The notes beneath the pieces were generated by a model. The model was given only the letters and a program-made list of their open reading frames with translations. It had not been told where the DNA came from and did no database searches. A stretch of DNA of 64,000 bases. Source: Nitrospirota bacterium (lineage in GTDB: Bacteria > Nitrospirota > Nitrospiria > JACQBZ01). The DNA is taken from the NCBI GenBank assembly GCA_016201865.1, contig JACQCA010000062.1:1-64000 (forward strand), read 5' to 3'. Made by a program: the position numbers and the translations under genes. Positions 43,274 to 50,055 of this stretch are shown piece by piece (positions within the stretch are counted from its first letter, which is position 1; every line of letters begins with the position of its first letter).

Positions 43274-44638
43274 TTAGAGAGATCGTAAAAGACCGGCGAT
43301 CCCCGTCCGTCCCTGAGAACGGGACAGCGTTTTCATTAATTTCTTGGCCTGAAGGAAACGCTTGAGGAGTTGATTGACCTCCTGAACGGTCGTCCCGCTG
43401 CCTCGCGCGATCCGCTTTCGTCGGCTTCCATCGATCACGCCGGGCTGGCGTCGCTCCTGCGCCGTCATCGAATTGATGATCGCCTCGACCCGGACCAGTT
43501 CCCGATCCGGCAGGTTCTCGGCCGATCCGCCTAAGGCGGAGGTCTGAACCCGTCGCCCCATGCCCGGCAGCATCCCGATCAGGTTTTCGACCGATCCCGA
43601 CTTCCGGACGGCGCGAATCTGATCCCGGAAATCGTCGAACGAGAAGCCCGCCGTCTTCCATTTCTCGGCCGCGGCCTCGGCCTGATCCTTCGAAAAAACC
43701 TCCTCGGCCCGCTCGATCAGCGAGAGAACATCGCCCATGCCCAGGATCCGGGAGGCCATCCGATCCGGATGAAAAGGCTCCAGGGCGTCGAGCTTCTCTC
43801 CGGCACCGATAAACCTCACCGGCAGACCAGTCACGGCCCGGATGGAGAGCACCGCCCCTCCGCGCGCATCGCCGTCCAGTTTGGTCAGGATGATCCCGGT
43901 CAAGCCGACCGCTTGATGAAACCGAAGCGCCATCCGGACCGCATCCTGGCCGGTCATGGCATCGGCCACCAGAAGGACTTCGTGCGGGTTTAAATCGGCC
44001 TTGATGCGTTTCAATTCCTCCATCAAGGGGTCATCTACATGCAGACGGCCGGCCGTGTCCAAAATCACCAGATCGTCGTGACGGGCGCGCGAGAGAGCCG
44101 CCGCCTCCCGACAGACCGCAACGGCATCCTCGGCCGGCCGGCCCGCCTGAGGCGGGTGAGTCTCGACGCCGATCTGCCGGCCCAACAAAACCAATTGTTC
44201 GACGGCCGCCGGCCGCCGCGGGTCCGCCGCCGCCAAAAGAACCCGTCGGCCTTCCCGCTTGAAACGATTCGCCAGTTTTGCGGCCGTTGTGGTCTTGCCC
44301 GATCCCTGCAGGCCGACCAGCATCACGACGGTCGGAGGATTCGTGGAGAGAGGCAGCGGCGGCCCGGAAACGGTCTCGCCCATCAAGCGGCGCAGCTCCT
44401 CCCAGACGATCTTGACGACCTGCTGACCGGGCGTCAGGCTTTCGCGGACCTCCCGGCCCAGCGCCTTTTGCCGAACGGCATCGAGAAAATCCCTGACCAC
44501 CTTGAAATGGACATCGGCTTCAAGAAGGGCGAGTCGGACTTCTTTCAGAGCGGCGTCAAGATCGCTTTCGTTTAAGACCCCCCGGCCTTTGAGTCTCTTA
44601 AAAATACCTTCCAGCTTTGCCGACAGCCGGTCCAACAC
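43274..44638 (-). CDS. ffh: Signal recognition particle protein Ffh
   Basis: The 454-aa GTPase has an N domain followed by the G domain: GLQGSGKTTTAAKLA, DTAGRLHVDDPLMEEL, TKLDGDARGGAVLS. The M domain includes NLIGMLPGMGRR and VEAIINSMTAQERRQP, then GSRRKRIARGSGTTVQEVNQL, which binds SRP RNA and signal peptides. Two short palindromes occur inside the gene (43526-43540 and 44142-44156). The first encodes SALGGSA in the linker after GMGRR, where relatives vary in length. It is first in the ffh-rpsP-khpA-rimM-trmD-rplS-rnhB-yraN run. Confidence 0.97.
   Translation of the reverse strand: MLDRLSAKLEGIFKRLKGRGVLNESDLDAALKEVRLALLEADVHFKVVRDFLDAVRQKALGREVRESLTPGQQVVKIVWEELRRLMGETVSGPPLPLSTNPPTVVMLVGLQGSGKTTTAAKLANRFKREGRRVLLAAADPRRPAAVEQLVLLGRQIGVETHPPQAGRPAEDAVAVCREAAALSRARHDDLVILDTAGRLHVDDPLMEELKRIKADLNPHEVLLVADAMTGQDAVRMALRFHQAVGLTGIILTKLDGDARGGAVLSIRAVTGLPVRFIGAGEKLDALEPFHPDRMASRILGMGDVLSLIERAEEVFSKDQAEAAAEKWKTAGFSFDDFRDQIRAVRKSGSVENLIGMLPGMGRRVQTSALGGSAENLPDRELVRVEAIINSMTAQERRQPGVIDGSRRKRIARGSGTTVQEVNQLLKRFLQAKKLMKTLSRSQGRTGIAGLLRSL
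43526..43540. repeat. 15-bp palindrome TCCGCCTAAGGCGGA in ffh
   Basis: Another member of the TCCGCCTNAGGCGGA set, falling in the variable M-domain linker of Ffh. Confidence 0.85.
44142..44156. repeat. 15-bp palindrome CCCGCCTGAGGCGGG in ffh
   Basis: A variant of the TCCGCCTNAGGCGGA palindrome with a compensating change at both outer bases. Confidence 0.8.
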
Positions 44639-44739
44639 GACAGCACTCCCGCAAATCTTCTGTTCTCAGCGCGCCAAACCATAAATTTTTCATCAAGTTT
44701 AAAGAAACGCGGCGGTAAAGTCAAGAACAAAATCGGACA

Positions 44740-44767
44740 TGTCAACCCACTTTTGTGTAGGTTGACA
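44740..44767 (+). promoter_or_regulatory. Perfect 8-bp inverted repeat with promoter-like sequence ahead of the TA locus
   Basis: TGTCAACC and GGTTGACA are separated by 12 bases (CACTTTTGTGTA). The right arm contains a TTGACA that could be a -35 box, with CTTATA 17 bases later (about 44785-44790). The dyad could be an operator or a transcribed hairpin in the ffh upstream/TA upstream region. Confidence 0.5.
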
Positions 44768-44830
44768 TTTTCCCTCAGAGTATGCTTATACTCGCCCCCC
44801 ACGGGAAATTAATTTAAACGGAGGAAAACG

Positions 44831-44917
44831 ATGATCTCTTTTAGCGGTCAGGCTCCATACGACGGAAACCGTCTTGACATCTCCCATTACACATGTTATA
44901 CACAATGCAGGAGGTGA
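44831..44917 (+). CDS. Possible 28-aa leader peptide or gene remnant before the antitoxin
   Basis: ATG 44831 follows ACGGAGGAAAACG, a very good ribosome site. The frame reads MISFSGQAPYDGNRLDI..., with two Cys near the end, and stops at 44917, four bases before the antitoxin ATG. The TA promoter lies inside it. I do not recognise a family. It could be a leader peptide or a truncated older gene. Confidence 0.35.
   Translation: MISFSGQAPYDGNRLDISHYTCYTQCRR
44874..44902 (+). promoter_or_regulatory. Strong sigma-70 promoter of the toxin-antitoxin operon
   Basis: TTGACA (44874-44879), 17 bases, TATACA (44897-44902). The start would be near 44909, only about 13 bases before the antitoxin ATG. A short palindrome ACATGT lies in the spacer and may be part of the autoregulatory operator. 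Confidence 0.75.
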
Positions 44918-44921
44918 TGTC

Positions 44922-45155
44922 ATGACCCGCATGCAGATTCTATTGGAGAAAAAGGAAGTTCAGGCCCTTCGCCGTACGGCGAAAGCATCCGGGAAAAGTT
45001 ACTCCCAGCTTGTCCGGGAAGCCATTGATACCGTGTACACGTCCCGCGTGAGTGAGCATGAAATTGCCCGCATGGCCGGAGAAGCAAAACGGGGAACAGG
45101 GATCAAAAAATTCAAGGACTCCAAATCCTTTCTGCGCTATTTGTGGAACCTGTAA
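44922..45155 (+). CDS. Antitoxin, CopG/ribbon-helix-helix-like
   Basis: A 77-aa protein starting MTRMQILLEKKEVQALRRTAKASG, with KSYSQLVREAIDTVY after it: a beta strand plus two helices typical of ribbon-helix-helix DNA-binding antitoxins. The C-terminal part (KRGTGIKKFKDSKSFLRYLWNL) would bind the toxin. GGAGGTGATGTC precedes the ATG. Its stop is immediately followed by the toxin's GTG start. Confidence 0.85.
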   Translation: MTRMQILLEKKEVQALRRTAKASGKSYSQLVREAIDTVYTSRVSEHEIARMAGEAKRGTGIKKFKDSKSFLRYLWNL

Positions 45156-45434
45156 GTGGAGTATCAAAGCAGCCGAGGATTTGAAAAGATCCTGCGGCGG
45201 CTTCCTCCCAACGAAAAAAAGGAGGTTCAAAGGCATGTGGATGCCTTTGTTCGAGCTCTGGAGAGCCGCACCATTCCACTGGGAACAGGACTTAAAAAGC
45301 TTAGGGGTTCCGTTTGGGAGTTACGCATCAATCTCGCTCTTCGTATTTTATTCCGGTGGGAAAAACAGACCGTCACTTTCCTTTTTGTCGGCAATCATAA
45401 TGAAGTTCGACAATTCATAAAGCACTACGTCTGA
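45156..45434 (+). CDS. RelE/HigB-like toxin (probable mRNA interferase)
   Basis: The 92-aa protein has the RelE-family plan: FEKILRRLPPNEKKEVQRHVDAF, then KLRGSVWELRINLALRILFRWEKQTVTFLFVGNH, ending in a helix. The WELRI, RILFRW and FLFVGNH strands are the usual core, with Arg residues positioned for RNA contact. It starts at GTG right after the antitoxin stop. It is a type II toxin-antitoxin module with its own promoter, probably an acquired cassette between ffh and the protease gene. Confidence 0.85.
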   Translation: MEYQSSRGFEKILRRLPPNEKKEVQRHVDAFVRALESRTIPLGTGLKKLRGSVWELRINLALRILFRWEKQTVTFLFVGNHNEVRQFIKHYV

Positions 45435-45488
45435 TAAGGCCCAAGCCGGAGCCGAGGGCCGGACTAAGAACCGCCAGCGGATAGGTGC

Positions 45489-45563
45489 CCAGCGAGCACG
45501 GCGAGCGAGAGGGGGAGGCTCCATTCCGCCTTAGGCGGATGGAGGGGGCGACGAGAGCCCCTA
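45489..45563 (+). repeat. Family-1 palindromic element, copy 2 (between toxin and S8 fusion gene)
   Basis: CAGCGAGCACGGCGAGCGAG then AGGGGGAGGCTCCAT, the hairpin TCCGCCTTAGGCGGA, and TGGAGGGGGCGACGAGAGCC then CCTAC. It lies 54 bases after the toxin stop. Its 3' end supplies the stop codon of the minus-strand S8 fusion gene (45561-45563). Confidence 0.88.
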
Positions 45564-47783
45564 CAAGAGAGAAAACCGCCAGCTTAAACCGAGAGAATAA
45601 TTGAAGCCGCCCACGTTGAGGGAATCATCGAAGGCGTCGGCGCTCTTGACGTTGGCGACGGCATACCGGGCCTCGGTGAGAATCGAAAACTGCTGCATCA
45701 CGGGCCATTCCAGACCGATCACGGCATGGATGCCGGCCAGGTTATCCGTCAATCGGTCTTCAATCAAACCATGGAGCTTGCGTTTAAAGTAGTAATACCC
45801 GATCCCGCCCCCGATATACCACTGAACCGGTTTCCAGAACCGAAGGGTCGCGTAACGCGTCGGCGTAATGAGGACGTACGCGGTTGAAAAGGAGATCCGT
45901 TGACAGCAGACATTCTTGAGATCGGCCTCCTGGGCGTATCGGCCCGTCGTCACCGTCAAACCGTACTCCTCACGCCACCGCCACTGATATTCAAGCTCGC
46001 CGCTCAAACCCGAAAGGTCGTTCCGGGATAGAAGGCCGGAATTGGTGTCGAAGTACTTGCTGGTGTCGTACCGATGATATCCCAATTTTAGACCTATGGA
46101 ATGGAACGTCTCAAACGGGCGGTCGTCTTGGTCGCTGTCCTCCTCGATATTTTCCAGATCATCCGCCTGAGCCGACACGGCCTGAGGCCAAAAAATCATC
46201 AGGGCCAACAATCCGGCCGCGGACGCAACGCCGGCTCGACGACCAGAAATGACCCACCGTCGGTTGACCCGCCTTCGCAAACGGTTCCGGAGCATCGGGA
46301 TCAGGAGCGGCCAGAACAGCGTGAAAAAGAAAAGCCCGATCTGGACCGGCGGCGTCGGCTCCTCATCGGACGGACGCACGATCCCGGCCGGAAAACCGCA
46401 TCCGGCCTTTCCGCCGGTAAGGCCCGATCCGGCCTCACGGAGAAGGGCCTTCCTCGCATTGACAAGACCGCCGGACGCCACGAGGCCCTTTAACGAATTC
46501 CGCGGATCGGCCGTCAAGGAAATGATCGACTTGATCTGTGCGGGAGTCAGTGAATTATTCCGGGCTAAGAGCAGGCCGGCGACGCCCGAGACATGGGGCG
46601 CGGCCATGGAGGTGCCGGGCAGGTAGTCATAATTTTGGGCATAGAGAAACCCCGTACAGAACCAATTGGCCTCGGAATTGAGCGTCACCGGGAAGGTGGG
46701 CATCGTCGAGTAGACACAGTCTCCAGGCGCGGCCAGATGGACGGAGGACTTCCCGAAATTCGAGAAAGAGGCCAACCGGCCGTTGAAATCGCCGGCCGCC
46801 ACCGAGATGACATTGGGCAGATCGTAACCTGCAGGATAGATCGGAAACGAATCGTTATCGGCGCCGTCATTCCCGGCCGCCGCCACGAAAAGGATGCCGG
46901 CGTTATCGGCCGCCGCAATGGCGTCGTGTTCGGCTTGAGAAAAACCGGGCGACCCAAAGCTGGCATTGATGATCCGGGCCTTATTCATAACGGCATACTG
47001 GACCGCGGCCACCTCGTCCTCCACGCTGCCGCAGCCGTGGGACTCGAGAATTTTCAGCGGCATCAGCCCCACGTCCCAGTTCACCCCGGACACGCCGATC
47101 GCGTTGTTCCCCTTGGCCCCGATGATTCCGGCCACATGCGTGCCGTGCCCGTTATTATCCAGAGGATCGTTGTCGCCCACGGGATCGTCCGGCGTGCAGT
47201 TGCAATTATTATTCGCGTCCACCGTGCAGGTCTGGGTGCCGACGAAGTCCCAGCCCGGCACGGCGTTGGGCGCAAGGTCCGGATGAGTATAATCCATGCC
47301 CGTATCCAGGACGGCCACGAGCACGCTCGACGACCCGATCGTGATATCCCACGCCTCCGGGGCATCGATATCGGCGTCGGTCATACCCGCGAGCGGTTGC
47401 CCGAGTCCGTTGTCCGTGCCGGGAAGGCTCTGGCCCGTGTTATGGAGGCCCCACTGCCGGTTGAACAAGGGGTCATCGGGCAGACGAAACGCCCGCCGGA
47501 GATAGTTCGGCTCGGCGTATAGAACATCCGGATGATTTCGATAAGCGGCCACGGCCTCCTCCACGGAAAGGTCGGGGGGGAGGGAGAGAAGCTCAATTCC
47601 GAGACTGTTCGGCTTCCGCTTGACGACGGTCTTCATCTCTGCCCCGAAGCGTTCGATCGTTTCGGGCGGTGTGCCGGGCTTGAACTTGACCAGGACTTCT
47701 CCCGGGACATAAGACGTCTCGGCCGCCGATGCCGAATCGGCCGTTGCTATCAAGAGGATTAATACGACCGACAACCGCAACAC
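45561..47783 (-). CDS. Subtilisin-like serine protease fused to a C-terminal outer-membrane beta-barrel
   Basis: About 740 aa from GTG 47783, which follows GAGAGG and gives a clean signal peptide (LRLSVVLILLIATADSASA). A fervidolysin-type N-terminal propeptide (VPGEVLVKFKPG) precedes the S8 domain: Asp in VAVLDTGMDYTHP, His in NNGHGTHVAG, Ser in LPGTSMAAPHVSG. Then GCGFPAGIVRPSDEEPTPP and a membrane helix with Arg cluster (FWPLLIPMLRNRLRRR) resemble a C-terminal sorting tail. Directly after, a second signal-peptide-like segment (ASAAGLLALMIFWPQAVSAQ) begins a barrel of about 200 residues ending WRFSLL. It looks like two ORFs joined in frame. Confidence 0.85.
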   Translation of the reverse strand: MLRLSVVLILLIATADSASAAETSYVPGEVLVKFKPGTPPETIERFGAEMKTVVKRKPNSLGIELLSLPPDLSVEEAVAAYRNHPDVLYAEPNYLRRAFRLPDDPLFNRQWGLHNTGQSLPGTDNGLGQPLAGMTDADIDAPEAWDITIGSSSVLVAVLDTGMDYTHPDLAPNAVPGWDFVGTQTCTVDANNNCNCTPDDPVGDNDPLDNNGHGTHVAGIIGAKGNNAIGVSGVNWDVGLMPLKILESHGCGSVEDEVAAVQYAVMNKARIINASFGSPGFSQAEHDAIAAADNAGILFVAAAGNDGADNDSFPIYPAGYDLPNVISVAAGDFNGRLASFSNFGKSSVHLAAPGDCVYSTMPTFPVTLNSEANWFCTGFLYAQNYDYLPGTSMAAPHVSGVAGLLLARNNSLTPAQIKSIISLTADPRNSLKGLVASGGLVNARKALLREAGSGLTGGKAGCGFPAGIVRPSDEEPTPPVQIGLFFFTLFWPLLIPMLRNRLRRRVNRRWVISGRRAGVASAAGLLALMIFWPQAVSAQADDLENIEEDSDQDDRPFETFHSIGLKLGYHRYDTSKYFDTNSGLLSRNDLSGLSGELEYQWRWREEYGLTVTTGRYAQEADLKNVCCQRISFSTAYVLITPTRYATLRFWKPVQWYIGGGIGYYYFKRKLHGLIEDRLTDNLAGIHAVIGLEWPVMQQFSILTEARYAVANVKSADAFDDSLNVGGFNYSLGLSWRFSLL

Positions 47784-47876
47784 CGCGGGCCTCTCACATA
47801 AAACAACGTCCACCCTGTACCGGAACAAGATGGACGTGAATCGAATACGACGGGGAGACGCGGCCGGATGCTCCCT

Positions 47877-48563
47877 TCACGGACGATCTTCCACCCAGAC
47901 GTCTCCTTGCGGGGTGACCTCTTTCTTCCAGATCGGGGCGATCGCCTTTAATTCATCGATGCACCAGCGGCAGGCCAGAAAAGCTTCGGCGCGGTGTTGG
48001 GCGGCCGCAATGACCAAAACAATATTTCCGCCGACGGGCACCTCGCCGCTCCGATGGATCATGCAGACCTCGATGATCTCAAACTGCCGGAGGGCCCGTT
48101 CCCGGATTTCGGCCAGCGTTCGCTCGGCCAGGCCGGGATAATGTTCATAGCGCAATCGGTCGACCCGATGTCCTTTGGAGAAGTCGCGCGCCGTTCCGAT
48201 AAAGACGGCCACGCCCCCGATCCGGCCGGAGACGGCCTTGATGCGGCGCAGCTCCTCGTCCAAAGAGAAATCTTCCGTCTGAATCCGCGTCCAGGGTTTG
48301 GCAGACAAGGCGATCGCTCCCCCCGAAAAGGGCGGCATGAGGCCGACCTCATCCCCATCCCGAATCACGGTTTCTTCCGTTGCCATCTCCTGATTCACGG
48401 CCACGAGGACTCTCTTTTCCTTGACCCAATCCATGATCACCGGAATCTCCGGCTGCAGTCGTCGCCATAATTCGTCTATCGGCATCGGCCGGCTCAAGGC
48501 CACCGTCAGTTCCGGACGACCAGCCAGGTCTTTCAGTTTTGCGAATAACCGCACCTTGACCAT
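47877..48563 (-). CDS. MoaD-MoaE fusion: molybdopterin synthase
   Basis: A 228-aa fusion. Residues 1-82 are MoaD-like (MVKVRLFAKLKDLAG...VIRDGDEVGLMPPFSGG), with the Gly-Gly that must carry the thiocarboxylate. Residues 83-228 are MoaE: IGTARDFSKGHRVDRLRYEHYPGLAER, EVCMIHRSGEVPVGGNIVLV, CRWCIDELKAIAPIWKKE. Since Gly-Gly is internal, activation presumably needs cleavage after it, as reported for MoaX of Mycobacterium. It follows moaC, whose stop touches this start. Confidence 0.92.
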   Translation of the reverse strand: MVKVRLFAKLKDLAGRPELTVALSRPMPIDELWRRLQPEIPVIMDWVKEKRVLVAVNQEMATEETVIRDGDEVGLMPPFSGGAIALSAKPWTRIQTEDFSLDEELRRIKAVSGRIGGVAVFIGTARDFSKGHRVDRLRYEHYPGLAERTLAEIRERALRQFEIIEVCMIHRSGEVPVGGNIVLVIAAAQHRAEAFLACRWCIDELKAIAPIWKKEVTPQGDVWVEDRP

Positions 48564-49067
48564 TCACTTCTTGCCTTTGACTTCCCGTGTATAGCTCCCC
48601 GACTTCCCGCCGGACTTGGAGACCAGCATGATCTCGCCGAAACTCATTTCGCGATCCGCCGACTTGCACATATCATAGATCGTCAAGGCCGCCGCACAGA
48701 CGGCCGCCATCGCCTCCATCTCGACCCCCGTCTGACCGGCCGTTCGGACGGTGGACGTGATCGCAATGCCGCAGCGATTCTCGTCGTCCGGATTCGGATC
48801 TTCTTTAAACGAGACTTCCACGCCGGTCAACAACAAGGGATGGCAAAGCGGGATCAGGTTCGGGACCTGTTTGGCCGCCATGATCCCGGCCACTCGCGCG
48901 ATGGTTAGCACATCTCCCTTCGCGACGCCCCCTTTTTGGATCAGCCTCAAGGTCTCCGGTTTCAGATAGACCTTGCCCGCGGCCATGGCCGTCCTTTGGG
49001 TCTGCGGCTTTCCCGTGATATCCACCATTCGGGCCCGGCCGCTCTCATTCAGATGGCTCAATGGCAT
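48564..49067 (-). CDS. moaC: Cyclic pyranopterin monophosphate synthase MoaC
   Basis: About 167 aa (start at the second ATG, nine bases after AAGG). It has LSHLNESGRARMVDITGKPQTQR, IPLCHPLLLTGVEVSF with the catalytic His/Lys environment, TVRTAGQTGVEMEAMAAV and YDMCKSADREM. Together with MoaA (not in the window) it makes cPMP, the precursor of molybdenum cofactor, which the adjacent MoaD-MoaE then converts. Confidence 0.96.
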   Translation of the reverse strand: MPLSHLNESGRARMVDITGKPQTQRTAMAAGKVYLKPETLRLIQKGGVAKGDVLTIARVAGIMAAKQVPNLIPLCHPLLLTGVEVSFKEDPNPDDENRCGIAITSTVRTAGQTGVEMEAMAAVCAAALTIYDMCKSADREMSFGEIMLVSKSGGKSGSYTREVKGKK

Positions 49068-49179
49068 CAGGCGCATCCTTGATTATAAATGCCGCTCATC
49101 ATATCCCTTTTCTCCGGCAAAGGCAACCTCAACGGCCACGGCGCTTTAACCGTTTTCTCTCGGCCGCCTTGGCCTCCTC

Positions 49180-49953
49180 TCACAACCGGTCCATCTCGGC
49201 CAATGTCATCTCCGACAGCGGGCTGCGCGATTTTCCGGCCCTCTTTTCCATATAATGAAACCGCTCCACAAACCGCCGGTTGGCCTTGCGCAAGGCCTCC
49301 TCCGGATCAAGCTTCAGAAACCGGGCCATATTCACGAGCGAGAAGAAAAGATCGCCGAACTCGGCCTGAATCTCGCGGGACCGCCCCGTCCCGATCGCAT
49401 GCTCGAGTTCCTTGATCTCTTCACGCACCTTGCTCCAGACCGGCCCCATCTCTTTCCAGTCAAACCCGACGCGGGATGCGCGCGTCTGAAGCTGGTAGGC
49501 CCGCATCAAGGCCGGCAACGGCTTTGGGACTCCGTCCAGAACCGATTTGCGTTTGCGGTTTCGTTTTTCCCCTCGCTTTAATTCCTCCCACCGGGCCAGA
49601 ACCTCCTTGGCCGTCGCCGGCTTTCCTCTCCGACCGGAAGAGGCCGCCGCGCCGAACACATGGGGATGCCGCCGTGTCATTTTGTCGATCGCGCAAGAAA
49701 GAACATCCTCGATCCCGAATTCGCCCCGCTCTTCGGCGATCTCGGAATGAAATAAGATCTGGAACAACAGATCGCCCAGCTCCTCTTTCAGAATTTCTGG
49801 GTCGCCGTCGTCGATCGCCTCGAGAACCTCGTAGGCCTCCTCCAGGAGAAACGGCTTCAAACTCTCCCGCGTCTGCTCTTTGTCCCACGGGCAGCCGTTT
49901 TTCCCGCGGAGTCTTTCCATCACGGCCGCCAGATCATCAAATCGCTTCGACAT
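49180..49953 (-). CDS. mazG: Nucleoside triphosphate pyrophosphohydrolase MazG
   Basis: About 257 aa, start ATG 49953 with GAGG seven bases upstream. It has LRGKNGCPWDKEQTRESLKPFLLEEAYEVLEAI and EELGDLLFQILFHSEIAEE, the EExxE-12-28-ExxD metal-binding motif, and a second, weaker MazG domain (EIQAEFGDLFFSLVNMARFLKLDPEEALR). It hydrolyses abnormal or excess NTPs. It is upstream of moaC on the same strand with a 112-base gap. Confidence 0.95.
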   Translation of the reverse strand: MSKRFDDLAAVMERLRGKNGCPWDKEQTRESLKPFLLEEAYEVLEAIDDGDPEILKEELGDLLFQILFHSEIAEERGEFGIEDVLSCAIDKMTRRHPHVFGAAASSGRRGKPATAKEVLARWEELKRGEKRNRKRKSVLDGVPKPLPALMRAYQLQTRASRVGFDWKEMGPVWSKVREEIKELEHAIGTGRSREIQAEFGDLFFSLVNMARFLKLDPEEALRKANRRFVERFHYMEKRAGKSRSPLSEMTLAEMDRL

Positions 49954-50019
49954 CCATAGGCCTCGCAAAATAAAATGCCCGGTCCATTATACCGGCTTCC
50001 ACGCAAGATGCAAACACCG

Positions 50020-50048
50020 TTTACACCTTCTCCTTCGTTTGCTATAGT
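50020..50048 (+). promoter_or_regulatory. Promoter placing a leaderless start on the TMTC-like gene
   Basis: TTTACA (50020-50025), 17 bases, TATAGT (50043-50048). The ATG at 50056 is seven bases after the -10 box, so transcription would start at or next to the start codon, and no Shine-Dalgarno is present. Confidence 0.6.
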
Positions 50049-50055
50049 GATCGCC

